Shown piece by piece: positions 51,945-60,303 of a DNA stretch of 64,000 nucleotides (positions within the stretch are counted from its first letter, which is position 1; the number at the start of each line of letters is the position of its first letter). The notes under the pieces are model-generated. The model searched no databases. It was not told the DNA's origin and saw only the letters and a list, made by a program, of their open reading frames with translations. Origin of the DNA: Ohtaekwangia koreensis (GTDB lineage: Bacteria > Bacteroidota > Bacteroidia > Cytophagales > Cyclobacteriaceae). The translations under genes were made by a program, and so were the position numbers. The stretch covers positions 403,361-467,360 of the forward strand of contig NZ_FUZU01000001.1 of NCBI RefSeq assembly GCF_900167975.1, given 5' to 3'.

Positions 51945-53132
51945 TTAAAGGCTAGCGGTAGATATATTCGGGTTCATCCAATTGTCTATTCTGTCATATA
52001 GAAGCTGCCATAGCGTGCGTTCTGTGACGATAAATCTGGCTTGTAATGTCATCCCTTTCTTAAGAAAACCTTTGTATCCATTTTTAAGCGTTAGATGATC
52101 TTTGTCCAACGAACATTTTACTTTAAACATCGGTTGGTCATCAATCATCTGTATATCGTTTGGCAATTCAACAATACTCCCGGATGCTAGACCCCATTGA
52201 TTGTAATTAAAGGCATTTATTTGAAATCTTACTTTCATCTTATGTTGTAAAAGTCCTATATCGTTGGGTGATACATATACCTCTACAATGAGATTGGTGT
52301 CAGGTGAAATTTGTAACAAGTCTTGGTTTGCAAAAACCACATTACCAGAATATATACCAAGGTGACTTTGTACCGTCCCGGAAACAGGCGCTTTAATTAC
52401 TAAATTTTCACTTTCTTTTTGTAGTTGAGTACGTTGAGTTTCGTACTCATGCAGGTCTTTGTTATAATTGTTTAAATCAGTTTGCCATAGCGATAATTGC
52501 GTCTGTCGGAGAATTTCAATTTCATGCTTTGCTTTCTCTAATTCGAAAACATAGTTTTCAAATTCTGAATCCGCAATGACTTTTTCATCATGTAGTTTTT
52601 TATTCCGATCATAGTCGTGTAGCGTTTTGTTATAGTGAGTTGTTGATTCATTCAATTTCTGTTGAAAACTTGCTAGTGATTGCTGATAAAGAGAGGTGCT
52701 TATTTTTTTGAAAAGCTCTTCATCAAAAGAGTATGCCTCACTTAATGCTTTAAGATCGTCTATGAAGTATTTTGCCTCACTTATTTTGCTTAAGAGGTAT
52801 TTTTCTTTTTCAACTGCTATATCACTCTCCACTATATATAGTACATCACCTTTTCTAACATGCCGATTTTCCGAAACGAATGATTCTTTAACACGCCCGT
52901 TAACCAATGATTGAACTGCACTAATTTCTGAGGAAGGTCGAATAAGTGCGTTTGCCTTTATACTGACATCAATTGAAATAAACGGCAAAGACCCAAGCCC
53001 TAAGAGTACCGTAATAACTATTGCATTATAAATGATCCGGGAATGGCCAGAATAGCGATCTGCTAAAGAACCACTGGTGGATGCAATGATCTCAATAGGA
53101 AACAGAGATTCATTGTTCTTTTTACTACTCAT
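51945..53132 (-). CDS. HlyD-family periplasmic adaptor of the bacteriocin exporter
   Basis: 395 residues. A cytoplasmic N-terminus with a single TM (NAIVITVLLGLGSLPFISID) is followed by VRPSSEISAVQSLVNGRVKE-type lipoyl halves (ALIRPSSEISAVQSLVNG and VIKAPVSGTVQSHLGIYSG). A long coiled-coil hairpin lies between (KYLLSKISEAKYFIDDLKAL to TQRTQLQKESE-like). The beta-barrel end is VEVYVSPNDIGLLQHKMKVR. It links the PCAT transporter to an outer-membrane channel encoded elsewhere. First gene of the secretion operon. Confidence 0.93.
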   Translation of the reverse strand: MSSKKNNESLFPIEIIASTSGSLADRYSGHSRIIYNAIVITVLLGLGSLPFISIDVSIKANALIRPSSEISAVQSLVNGRVKESFVSENRHVRKGDVLYIVESDIAVEKEKYLLSKISEAKYFIDDLKALSEAYSFDEELFKKISTSLYQQSLASFQQKLNESTTHYNKTLHDYDRNKKLHDEKVIADSEFENYVFELEKAKHEIEILRQTQLSLWQTDLNNYNKDLHEYETQRTQLQKESENLVIKAPVSGTVQSHLGIYSGNVVFANQDLLQISPDTNLIVEVYVSPNDIGLLQHKMKVRFQINAFNYNQWGLASGSIVELPNDIQMIDDQPMFKVKCSLDKDHLTLKNGYKGFLKKGMTLQARFIVTERTLWQLLYDRIDNWMNPNISTASL

Positions 53133-53271
53133 AGGTTAAAGCAGATATTACTAAGTTCGGTTTGCTTGGGCTGAGCCAAAATTGAGGTGTCACTCGATTT
53201 ATTGCAGTTTCAAAATGCCATAAATATTACTAACCGGATAAATACCCTGCGTACCCCGTTTAGACAAGCGA

Positions 53272-53313
53272 TATAGTATAAAAGTACCTCGTTGCGTAGT
53301 ACCTTATACTATA
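53272..53313. promoter_or_regulatory. Long interrupted dyad upstream of the secretion operon
   Basis: Arms TATAGTATAAAAGTAC and GTACCTTATACTATA are complementary over 10 bp plus GTAC, separated by about 11 bp. The dyad lies in the 350-bp gap between the HlyD gene (starts 53132) and the XRE regulator stop (53484). It is a candidate operator for that regulator, or a transcript hairpin. No other gene is seen in this gap. Confidence 0.5.
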
Positions 53314-53483
53314 AAATGGAAATGAAAGGTTTTGATTAGGTATAGGCAGTTGGTGTAACCTTTGGAAAAGTATCAAAAAAGGTACATTCGCTTTTTGATT
53401 TCGAAAAACTTTCGCTATGACGGGGATAAAAAAGTATATGACCGCGACAAAGAAGAACTTGAGCCTTAGCTTGTTGTCACTTA

Positions 53484-53759
53484 TTACTTCTTACTCTTTG
53501 GATCTTTTTTGGCTAACGATGAAAAGAATTCTTCAGGTGTGAGCTTATGAATAACAAGCAGCTTACAAAGGGTTTTCAAAGTAATATTTGTCTTACCATT
53601 TTCTATCCGCCAATACTGCATCCTTGACAACTCATGATCAAATGCAAAGTTCTCGTAGCTTGTATAGCCCTTCTTTTTTCGGAGTTCCGTGAATTTCACG
53701 GCCATCTGCTCAATAAGTTGCTGTAAAAGCTGCTCTTCCTTCACAGCCGAAAATTCCAC
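53484..53759 (-). CDS. XRE-family helix-turn-helix regulator
   Basis: 91 residues. The HTH region includes FTELRKKKGYTSYENFAFD, HELSRMQYWRIENGKTNITL and KTLCKLLVIHKLTPEEFF, typical of the Cro/CI fold. The basic tail KKDPKSKK may aid DNA binding. It is on the same strand as and 350 bp upstream of the bacteriocin export operon, so it may control that operon through the dyad at 53272. Start: ATG at 53759. Confidence 0.85.
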   Translation of the reverse strand: MEFSAVKEEQLLQQLIEQMAVKFTELRKKKGYTSYENFAFDHELSRMQYWRIENGKTNITLKTLCKLLVIHKLTPEEFFSSLAKKDPKSKK

Positions 53760-53811
53760 CCTATTAGCCGAAAATGTTACACCAATTTTGGTGCATCGTA
53801 TTTGATGCTTT

Positions 53812-54173
53812 ACTGATAACCATTTTCATCTCATTTGGCAGATTATGAATGAGCATACCCGTGAAGCAGTTCAGCGCGACCTTCTAAGATATACCAGTCA
53901 GCAGATATTAAAAGTTTTACGCAACGAGCAGTCACTATACAACATGATTTGGTTGTAAACGCCCGTGATAGAAAGCATCAGGTGTGGGAGCACAATTCAT
54001 TGAGTGTATCATTATGGTCCAGTAAAGTTCTTTGGGAGAAGATAGACTATATACATCAGAACCCGGTTAAAGCCGGCCTTTGCAAATACTCTGAAGATTA
54101 TTGTTACTCCAGTGCTTCCTTTTATTATAGCGGAAACAAACGCTGGGATTTCCTGGTGCATATTGACGGATAG
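53812..54173 (+). pseudogene. REP-associated tyrosine transposase remnant (3' half, frameshifted)
   Basis: From GATAACCATTTTCATCTC (encoding the HUH motif NHFH) the bases follow the intact transposase 58795-59153 at high identity. A one-base deletion near 53935 (CAGTCACTATACAAC versus the intact copy) breaks the frame. The second part re-enters frame and encodes VVNARDRKHQVWEHN to the C-terminal FLVHIDG. The 5' half is missing. Inactive. Confidence 0.85.
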
Positions 54174-54194
54174 TGTTAAGTGTGAGTGTGAATG

Positions 54195-54219
54195 TTTGTT
54201 GGTGAAGAACACCAACAAA
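54195..54219. repeat. REP hairpin copy
   Basis: The 10-bp perfect arms TTTGTTGGTG / CACCAACAAA with loop AAGAA. Located 22 bp after the transposase remnant stop. Confidence 0.85.
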
Positions 54220-54393
54220 GGCATGAGTTCTTTGGGAGAAGATAGACTATATACATCAGAACCCGGTTAAAGCCGGTCTTTGCAAATACTCTGAAGATTA
54301 TTGTTACTCCAGTGCTTCTTTTATTATAGCGAAGACAAACGCTGGGATTTCCTGGTACATATTGAAGGTTAGTGTTAGGTGTGAGTGCGGGTG

Positions 54394-54418
54394 TTTGTTG
54401 GTGAAGAACACCAACAAA
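54394..54418. repeat. REP hairpin copy
   Basis: Identical stem and loop to the copy at 54195-54219, at the end of the second 200-bp unit. Confidence 0.85.
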
Positions 54419-54475
54419 GGCATGAGAAATGCGTTAATACGATGAACTGTAAAGCGTATTAATGTTTTGCACGCA

Positions 54476-54602
54476 AGTTGTAATCGAGTTTAAGTATATA
54501 TACTTTATAATTCATTTTTGGACTATAAACTTAATATACTATATTCGTTTGCTAACGTTTATATAGGTAACGATGTTCTTATATTGGAATGTTGTGCGCA
54601 AG
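54476..54602 (+). repeat. Recurring intergenic module, copy upstream of the 54629 gene
   Basis: GTAATCGAGTTTAAGTATAT, CATTTTTGGACTATAAAC, then TATATAGGTAACGATGTTCT and TTGGAATGTTGTGCGCAA. Same order as the copies at 43110 and 47248. Confidence 0.55.
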
Positions 54603-54628
54603 CCTTCGGATAGATTTGAGACAGACTT

Positions 54629-55276
54629 ATGAGACTCTTGATTACTTCAATACTATTGACGATTTGCTTTACTGCCATAGGACAGTTCCTTTCGACAAAA
54701 AAGGCACTGACATTTTATCCTGGAACGTACATAGACACCGAGGCGAGGTACACCGATCCTACGGGGGTAAACGTAATAATACAAAATAGTTTACCTAAGT
54801 GGGGAACACCGTTACTTGATTCTGGGAGAAGAGAACAGGGATTTAGTAGCTTGATATTTTTTAATCGCATCATTAATGAAGCAAATGATCCAATAGAAGT
54901 AACAATAGATTTTCCTACTGATTTCTTCTCTTCTCCTGGCTCGCCTGATGGTTACCTTAAGATATTTCTCCCACAAGACAGCATGACGCTAGACAAAGAA
55001 GCTGCGTATAACTATGGCCTTACAAGTTTAAAGTCGCTTTTTGACCATGGTTCAGCTAAACCAACTACGTTTCATAAAATTATATATCCTAGGCAAGAAT
55101 GCCTTTTCTATCTTGTAATACTTTTTAATCAACCAAAAGCTCCGCAAGGTCAGGGGTTTTATAATACTGGTACGAGAGCCGGATTTGGCTTAGAAGCACA
55201 CAGCCTTTTTTATAGAATTAACCAGATGGACTTTATACGGATTCCCTGCGGCCAGATTGTTTTAAAGAAACTTTAA
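54629..55276 (+). CDS. Exported hypothetical protein, 215 aa
   Basis: Signal peptide (MRLLITSILLTICFTAIGQ). The rest is beta-rich: FYPGTYIDTEARYTDPTG, VIIQNSLPKWGTPLLDSG and IEVTIDFPTDFFSSPGSPDG. LIFFNRIINEANDPIEV looks like an immunoglobulin-like or extracellular binding fold. The family is not recognised. It follows a copy of the recurring intergenic module, like several other unrelated genes here. Function unknown. Confidence 0.65.
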   Translation: MRLLITSILLTICFTAIGQFLSTKKALTFYPGTYIDTEARYTDPTGVNVIIQNSLPKWGTPLLDSGRREQGFSSLIFFNRIINEANDPIEVTIDFPTDFFSSPGSPDGYLKIFLPQDSMTLDKEAAYNYGLTSLKSLFDHGSAKPTTFHKIIYPRQECLFYLVILFNQPKAPQGQGFYNTGTRAGFGLEAHSLFYRINQMDFIRIPCGQIVLKKL

Positions 55277-55301
55277 CGGGCTGTTATAATCTGCTAAAAC
55301 G

Positions 55302-55350
55302 GCATAGAAGGCAACGATGTTCTTATACCCGAGCGTTGGCGGTAATGGGC
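55302..55350 (+). repeat. Recurring intergenic module, best-preserved core
   Basis: AAGGCAACGATGTTCTTATA then CCCGAGCGTTGGCGGTAATG. Used here as the reference for the other copies. It lies about 45 bp upstream of the 55397 gene. Confidence 0.65.
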
Positions 55351-55396
55351 AGGACAATCTAAATGAGATTTTAAAAATGGGACTAAATACAGAACA

Positions 55397-55942
55397 GTGA
55401 AAATAGAAAATCAATTATTGTCGACAATACTTCTTTTAAATTTCTTGACGTTTGCTAGTTGTAGCGAGAAGAAACCTGACACTAGCAATAAAACTAAAAA
55501 TCCTTTTGGCAGTGCTTCAAATACTGAGAATAAAATATTACAACCTTGCCGCTGGACATTTACAGTTGAACAAAGTGGCAACGGGGAAGCTATGTTAGTT
55601 AGTACAGCGAAGCTGGATTCGGGATGGCATTTATATTCTCAACATATTCCAGGGAAGGGGCCTTCCACGGAATTTACCTATGATAGTTTGCAGACTTATA
55701 GACTAATAGGAGAAACTGAAGAAGGTGAGACAATAAAGAAATATGACTCCAACCTAGAGATGGAAGTTCTCTATTTTGAAAGGGACGCGGTGTTCAAACA
55801 AAAAATCAAACTTGCGAGTAAAGATGATTTTATAATTAATGGTGCTATTGATTACATGGTTTGTCTTGATCACGGACAATGCTCTCATTTTGATGAAGAA
55901 ATATCTTTTACGGTGAAAGGAAGCTCTTCGATAACTAATTGA
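55397..55942 (+). CDS. Stand-alone DsbD N-terminal-domain lipoprotein
   Basis: 181 residues with GTG start and a lipobox in LLNFLTFASCSEKK. The domain after residue 50 matches the immunoglobulin-like N-terminal domain of thiol:disulfide interchange protein DsbD: STAKLDSGWHLYSQHIPGKG (WxxYSQ..GP pattern) and INGAIDYMVCLDHGQCSHFDE with the redox Cys pair C-x5-C. No DsbD membrane or thioredoxin domain follows. It could relay electrons in the periplasm or bind a partner without redox activity. It is preceded by the recurring intergenic module. Confidence 0.75.
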   Translation: MKIENQLLSTILLLNFLTFASCSEKKPDTSNKTKNPFGSASNTENKILQPCRWTFTVEQSGNGEAMLVSTAKLDSGWHLYSQHIPGKGPSTEFTYDSLQTYRLIGETEEGETIKKYDSNLEMEVLYFERDAVFKQKIKLASKDDFIINGAIDYMVCLDHGQCSHFDEEISFTVKGSSSITN

Positions 55943-56019
55943 CCAAAACGTTAGCAGCAACCACCTTTGGACAATGAAAGAGGTGAACGTAATAAAAATT
56001 GAAATTGTAAATTCCACAC

Positions 56020-56130
56020 TAGGCTCCCACACCAGTTTATCGTTACATTAAACATACCCGTATGGAAAAAGAATATCGTGCAGTCTGAGTTGGCCATCGC
56101 GCAATACTCTAAAGATTATCTGGCTTCAGC
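56020..56130 (+). repeat. Degenerate 5' fragment of the REP-associated transposase element
   Basis: CCACACCAGTTTATCGTTAC, CATACCCGTATGGAAAAAGA and CGCAATACTCTAAAGATTATC align with the start region of the intact copy. No REP hairpin is left. Confidence 0.5.
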
Positions 56131-56167
56131 TATTTTCAAACATAGTATATCTACCCAGATCAACCAG

Positions 56168-57685
56168 TTACCACTCTGGGAAAGTAAACGCCTTCCAAAA
56201 ATTGTCCAGGTATAATAGCTCACCGATTTTAAATGTATACTTCTGTTTGTTTGTGGATAATATGCCTATGCTTTCCGTTCCTAGAGGCTTCTGGTCATAG
56301 TTACCCTCCGTACTCACAAACCGCAGACTTTGCAGTTCGTTACTTTTTCGCAGCTGTTCTCTAAAATGCCTCAGGTGTTCAGCGTACGTCTCTACGGCAG
56401 TCTTGATACTATATTTGCCTTCAGCGGTAATTTGACGAGGAACTCCTCTATAAGAAAAGTTAACGCGCCTCATATACTCACATGTGCCCTGGTCGAAAAT
56501 AATTTTCGCACAAAAGTCAGTCAATATAGTATCGTTATCGGCTTTCAGGGCTTCTACTAAACCACTGTACAGATCATTCAATGTTGTGAATCCATATCCT
56601 TTTCTCGGTTTGCCGAATGAAAGTACTTTACCATTGTTGTTGATATATCCTGACTTATCCTTCAGCGCTATGGTGCAGGTATCACTTTGAAACACACCTA
56701 TATGATCATAAACAGAAGTAATACGACTACCAGTTGAGTCAATGATGGAATATCCTTTATCAAGTTTTACAGTATAAAATGGCCCATTTCTCGTAATGTC
56801 ACCGTACTCGAACTTTGTGAGTACTTTGTTTTTGAGTGTCAGCAATGCATAGTGCTTCTTTTGCGCGGCTTTCAATCTGACAACAGTATATGACTTTAAG
56901 AATGCCAGCGTATCGTATTGGAAGGGGATAATTGCCTTGCTCATACTATTCACCATCCCATATTTACCCTTTTGCTTTACAATAAACTGATCGTGGTAGT
57001 AGTCACTGATCTGATCGTACTTACCGGATAATATATAGCCAGCTTTTTTTGGGTCGTATAATTGTTTTATGCCCTGATCACTTGTAATTTGAATGAACAA
57101 GCTTTTTTGACCATCGCTTTCAAAAACTGCAATCTTGTTTTGATTACTTATAAGGAGCTTTCCACTATTGTCAAAAAGAGAATACCGGTTGCTCTTAACA
57201 CCGATATAGCACTGGGTTGGGATGGCTTTGATAATGTCATCATATTCTGCTGGTATATTTTGGCACTGCGGGCCGAAAATATATACACCTTTATGGTTAT
57301 TCTTTTTTACTAAAGCAATAAATGTTGAATCATTCCTGCCGTGAGTGACGTAATCTTCATACGTCCAGTTGTCTTCAATCTCAATATCGCTATACTCTGC
57401 AGCAATGATCATTTTGCCAGACCATGCGTGATATAGGCCTTTGCGTTGGTCGCGCTGTGTTACGATAAACCTCCCGTTAGAAGATAGGTCCTCAATTGAT
57501 AAATATATTACCGGCAAAATTACCTTGCTGGTTGAATAATTTTTTAACCCATATAAACCGTCTTGCTCGAATTTTACGGCCGGTATTTCTTCGGGTATCA
57601 TAGCGGTTGCTTCTCCCTCTTTTTCCTGTGCAGAAGAAAGGCTACGGAATACACAAAGAGCAATAAGTAGTACACTGTATTTCAT
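56168..57685 (-). CDS. Exported WG-repeat protein, about 505 aa
   Basis: Start taken at ATG 57685, which opens a signal peptide (MKYSVLLIALCVFRSLSSAQ); the frame is open further to a TTG at 57739. WG-type repeats run through residues 40-380: GLYGLKNYSTSKVILPVIY, KGVYIFGPQCQNIPAEYDDI and GKYGMVNSMSKAIIPFQYDT, plus a KSGYINNNGKVLSF unit. The C-terminal 110 residues (CAKIIFDQGTCEYMRRVNFS onward) are different and unassigned. WG proteins often mediate binding at the cell surface or in the periplasm. Its partner is unknown. Confidence 0.8.
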   Translation of the reverse strand: MKYSVLLIALCVFRSLSSAQEKEGEATAMIPEEIPAVKFEQDGLYGLKNYSTSKVILPVIYLSIEDLSSNGRFIVTQRDQRKGLYHAWSGKMIIAAEYSDIEIEDNWTYEDYVTHGRNDSTFIALVKKNNHKGVYIFGPQCQNIPAEYDDIIKAIPTQCYIGVKSNRYSLFDNSGKLLISNQNKIAVFESDGQKSLFIQITSDQGIKQLYDPKKAGYILSGKYDQISDYYHDQFIVKQKGKYGMVNSMSKAIIPFQYDTLAFLKSYTVVRLKAAQKKHYALLTLKNKVLTKFEYGDITRNGPFYTVKLDKGYSIIDSTGSRITSVYDHIGVFQSDTCTIALKDKSGYINNNGKVLSFGKPRKGYGFTTLNDLYSGLVEALKADNDTILTDFCAKIIFDQGTCEYMRRVNFSYRGVPRQITAEGKYSIKTAVETYAEHLRHFREQLRKSNELQSLRFVSTEGNYDQKPLGTESIGILSTNKQKYTFKIGELLYLDNFWKAFTFPEW

Positions 57686-57795
57686 GGATTCAAAAATGGA
57701 AATCTCAGCCAATATATTTCCGTCAATGTCTAAAATCAAGGATGTGGATATTTAATCTTAGTGGGGTGCCCGTTGCATTTTTATTCCTCTATGCG

Positions 57796-57925
57796 TTTGT
57801 TGGTATTCTTCACCAACAAACCACACCCCAAGCCCACACCAGTTTTATCGTAATTTCAAATATACCCGTTGTAGAAAAGAACAGTGTGTAGCCATTATTG
57901 CACATCGCGCAATACGATAGAAGTG
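57796..57925 (+). repeat. REP hairpin plus truncated 5' fragment of the transposase element
   Basis: A REP in reverse orientation (TTTGTTGGT / ACCAACAAA around ATTCTTC) is followed by CCACACC and AAATATACCCGTTGTAGAAA, AGAACAGTGTGTAGCC. The start codon of the transposase is changed to GTAGAA. A further REP (TTTATTGGTG / CACCAACAAA) lies at 57943-57969. Confidence 0.75.
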
Positions 57926-58031
57926 AAGTATATACTCACGCCTTTATTGGTGAAGACGACACCAACAAAGGTGTGGACGTGGTGTTATCCGAGTAATTGC
58001 ATATATTTCGATGTAGGACCAATTATACCTT

Positions 58032-58511
58032 ATGAGGCCGCTCTGTTACTCGATTACGTTGATATTGTTTTCCTTCTTTAGTTTCGGACAGTCAAGAAAG
58101 GAGAGTAAAAACGTTGAAGTTTCTAATATCCTTGTAGGATCTTGGAAAATGGAATATGCAATATACAACGGATACCTTGAAGGTGCTGTTTTTCGCGATA
58201 CAAGTACAGTCTTTCACATTGATACGATCCAGTTTTTTAGTGATAGGACTTTTCGATTTAAAACTCATGACACGGGGAACACCCATATCCAGACTCATAC
58301 TGGCAACTGGGAAATAGCGCATAAGGGGAAAGTACTTATTCATAAAAACAGACAGACTCAGCCGCCTTTTGAAGGAACATTGCCTGACCTATCTTTTCCT
58401 ATACGAATGATTAACGCTGACAAAGTAAGGATTAACTACAGTGTATATATAAAGGACAGTTCGGCAACAACGACAAGTAATACTCCGGTTTTTTTTAAGA
58501 GGATCAAGTAA
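58032..58511 (+). CDS. Exported lipocalin-like hypothetical protein, 159 aa
   Basis: Signal peptide (MRPLCYSITLILFSFFSFGQ). The body starts ILVGSWKMEYAIYNGYLEG and continues with alternating strands (IDTIQFFSDRTFRFKTHDTG, HTGNWEIAHKGKVLIHKN), a common layout of lipocalin-like domains. The end is TPVFFKRIK. No specific family identified. It lies between two REP elements of the transposase family and may be cargo. Function unknown. Confidence 0.65.
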   Translation: MRPLCYSITLILFSFFSFGQSRKESKNVEVSNILVGSWKMEYAIYNGYLEGAVFRDTSTVFHIDTIQFFSDRTFRFKTHDTGNTHIQTHTGNWEIAHKGKVLIHKNRQTQPPFEGTLPDLSFPIRMINADKVRINYSVYIKDSSATTTSNTPVFFKRIK

Positions 58512-58525
58512 TAAAAACCCATGCC

Positions 58526-58550
58526 TTTATTAGTGTTCTTCACCAACAAA
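58526..58550. repeat. REP hairpin at the 5' side of the intact transposase
   Basis: Imperfect TTTATTAGTG / CACCAACAAA with loop TTCTT, in the reverse orientation of the copies after the gene. The transposase gene is thus bracketed by inverted REPs. Confidence 0.75.
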
Positions 58551-58601
58551 CCACACCCGCTCTCCATACTAATTTAACGTTACTATAAAAAATATACCGT
58601 T

Positions 58602-59153
58602 GTGGAAAAGAACAGTACGCAGCCATCATTGCGCATTGGCCAATACGCTAAAGATCATCCGGATTTCATAACTGTTACATGCCTCGAATGGAAGCCAGTT
58701 TTACATGATGATCGTTTTAAAGAAATAATTATTTCCAGCTTGTCCTTTTTAAGTAAAGCGAATCGCGTTACGGTATATGCCTTTGTTATAATGGATAATC
58801 ACTTTCATCTCATTTGGCAGATTATGAATGAGCATACCCGTGAGGCAGTCCAGCGCGACTTTCTAAGATACACCAGTCAGCAGATACTAAAAGTGTTACG
58901 CACCGAGGAGTCACCTATACAATACGATTTAGTTGTAAACGCCCGGGACAGGAAGCATCAGGTGTGGGAGCGCAATTCATTGAGTATATCGCTATGGTCT
59001 AGTAAAGTTCTTTGGGAGAAGATAGACTATATACATCAAAACCCGGTTAAAGCCGGCCTTTGTAAGTACTCTGAAGATTATTACTATTCCAGTGCTTCCT
59101 TTTATTATAGCGGAGACAGACGCTGGGATTTCTTGGTACATATTGACGGGTAG
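58602..59153 (+). CDS. REP-associated tyrosine transposase (RAYT, Y1/HUH family)
   Basis: 183 residues, apparently intact, start GTG. The HUH histidine pair is in MDNHFHLIWQIMNEHTREA. The C-terminal block WEKIDYIHQNPVKAGLCKYSEDY is the conserved RAYT tail with YIHxNPVKAG. A catalytic Tyr candidate lies in LRYTSQQILK between the two blocks. It belongs to the IS200/IS605-like superfamily that acts on single-stranded REP hairpins. REP hairpins flank it at 58526 and 59175, and many decayed copies lie nearby, so it is the likely source of the repeats in this island. Confidence 0.92.
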   Translation: MEKNSTQPSLRIGQYAKDHPDFITVTCLEWKPVLHDDRFKEIIISSLSFLSKANRVTVYAFVIMDNHFHLIWQIMNEHTREAVQRDFLRYTSQQILKVLRTEESPIQYDLVVNARDRKHQVWERNSLSISLWSSKVLWEKIDYIHQNPVKAGLCKYSEDYYYSSASFYYSGDRRWDFLVHIDG

Positions 59154-59174
59154 TGTTAGGTGTGAGTGTGGGTG

Positions 59175-59242
59175 TTTGTTGGTGAAGAACACCAACAAAG
59201 GCGTGGGGTGTGAGTGTTTTGTCGGTGAAGAACACCAACAAA
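59175..59242. repeat. Two REP hairpins 3' of the transposase
   Basis: Copy 59175-59199 has perfect arms TTTGTTGGTG / CACCAACAAA with loop AAGAA. Copy 59218-59242 has one change in the left arm (TTTGTCGGTG). Both are followed by AAGGCRTGGGG. Confidence 0.85.
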
Positions 59243-59347
59243 GGCATGGGGACATCCATATATAGTTGTACATGATCCCATGTACTCCCCAGCGATAGCC
59301 ACTTTTCATTCTCAAAGGGTTATTTAAATTTGTAAAAATTTATCTGA

Positions 59348-59573
59348 ATGAAACAGCAGCTTCCAATTTTGTTAAAGAAGTTAAAAGACAATTCTCTCCT
59401 GTTTAAGGATGTGATTGCGTTTATTGAAACTTACTACACTTAGTTTATTTGCAGAGCATTATCGATCGGTATTAGAGAATCCCGATGGAACTGATCACCA
59501 AAATATCAGGCAGTTTATGCTCCACGGCTGGCCAGGGATAATTTTTGAAGGACAAGCTCTGGTTTCAAAGTAA
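59348..59573 (+). pseudogene. HopJ-type protein with internal deletion
   Basis: The N-terminal codons give MKQQLPILLKKLKDNSLLFK and DVIAFIETYYT then stop. A different frame then gives TLSLFAEHYRSVLENPDGTD, HQNIRQFMLHGWPGIIFEG and QALVSK before TAA at 59571. These two ends match the HopJ type III effector-like family (about 110 residues). The middle NG.....AGxNxGSCKIF part is missing. A deletion with frame change has inactivated the gene. Confidence 0.75.
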
Positions 59574-59665
59574 TTGGGGATTTAGCTTATGTGTTTATCG
59601 TAGTAAGAACGATATATATACTGATCTCTGAAACATATTTTCTTAAATTGTAACAAAGAAGTAAA

Positions 59666-60211
59666 ATGAAGATCGGACAGAACTTTAACCAGCTGACTTT
59701 GAAGGAGTACTTCTTCTACATCGACAATCATAAGAAGTATACTGACTTTAATACCCTGGGACTTTATAGATCAATAATTGAGAATGAGAAATTGACCTTG
59801 GATGAGAAGATCGAGGTAAGGGAGTATGCACATAAGTTCTTCCAGAAGACGTTTGACTTTTTGCAATTGAAAGATCCGGATACCTTTTTTTGGGTATCGA
59901 CAATTGGGCAATCATTAACAGTAGCAGACGAAAAGCAAATTTGGTCTGACATTATCGCCAATCAAGAAAAAATTCTCAAAGACAAAAGGATTAAGCACCG
60001 AAGCTTTGGACAATACTCAAAGCATAATTGTGGATATGATGACTGCAAGTTCAATGGAGTTATGATTAAGAAAGGTTCTCCTTTAGCCGAGAGAAGCATG
60101 TTTTTTCATGGTGATAAAAGTAAGTACCAAGCAAAGGTAAAATCGGAGAGGCGGAAAAAGGAAAGAAAAGATGAACAGCATATAGTTCACAAATCAATGA
60201 GCGAAGAGTAG
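59666..60211 (+). CDS. Hypothetical protein, 181 aa
   Basis: Soluble and mostly helical (NFNQLTLKEYFFYIDNHKKY, LTLDEKIEVREYAHKFFQKT), with a Cys-containing segment HNCGYDDCKFNGVMIKKGSP and a very basic tail SERRKKERKDEQH. The CxxxxC/His arrangement could bind metal. Family not recognised. A decayed duplicate of its 3' end lies at 60594-60655. Function unknown. Confidence 0.6.
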   Translation: MKIGQNFNQLTLKEYFFYIDNHKKYTDFNTLGLYRSIIENEKLTLDEKIEVREYAHKFFQKTFDFLQLKDPDTFFWVSTIGQSLTVADEKQIWSDIIANQEKILKDKRIKHRSFGQYSKHNCGYDDCKFNGVMIKKGSPLAERSMFFHGDKSKYQAKVKSERRKKERKDEQHIVHKSMSEE

Positions 60212-60224
60212 AACAACACTCCAT

Positions 60225-60262
60225 GGGCAACGATGTTCTTATATCGAATGTTGGCGGCTATT
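60225..60262 (+). repeat. Recurring intergenic module copy
   Basis: GGGCAACGATGTTCTTATAT then CGAATGTTGGCGGCTATT. It precedes the 60304 gene by about 42 bp. Confidence 0.6.
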
Positions 60263-60303
60263 ATGAAAAGGCTATATTGATAAAAATATCCACAAACAAA
60301 ATA

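Larger units (their letters stand above)
54027..54426. repeat. 200-bp direct tandem duplication of a transposase 3' end plus REP
   Basis: Bases 54027-54226 and 54227-54426 are two adjacent copies of the same 200-bp unit (starting GTTCTTTGGGAGAAGATAGA). The unit covers the transposase C-terminal codons, the REP hairpin and the AAAGGCATGAG end. The second copy carries point changes and a frameshift. Confidence 0.85.

Noticed and set aside
53772..59245. CRISPR array from repeated hairpins
   Set aside because: The repeats are irregularly spaced, palindromic and tied to the RAYT gene; no regular spacers or cas genes occur.
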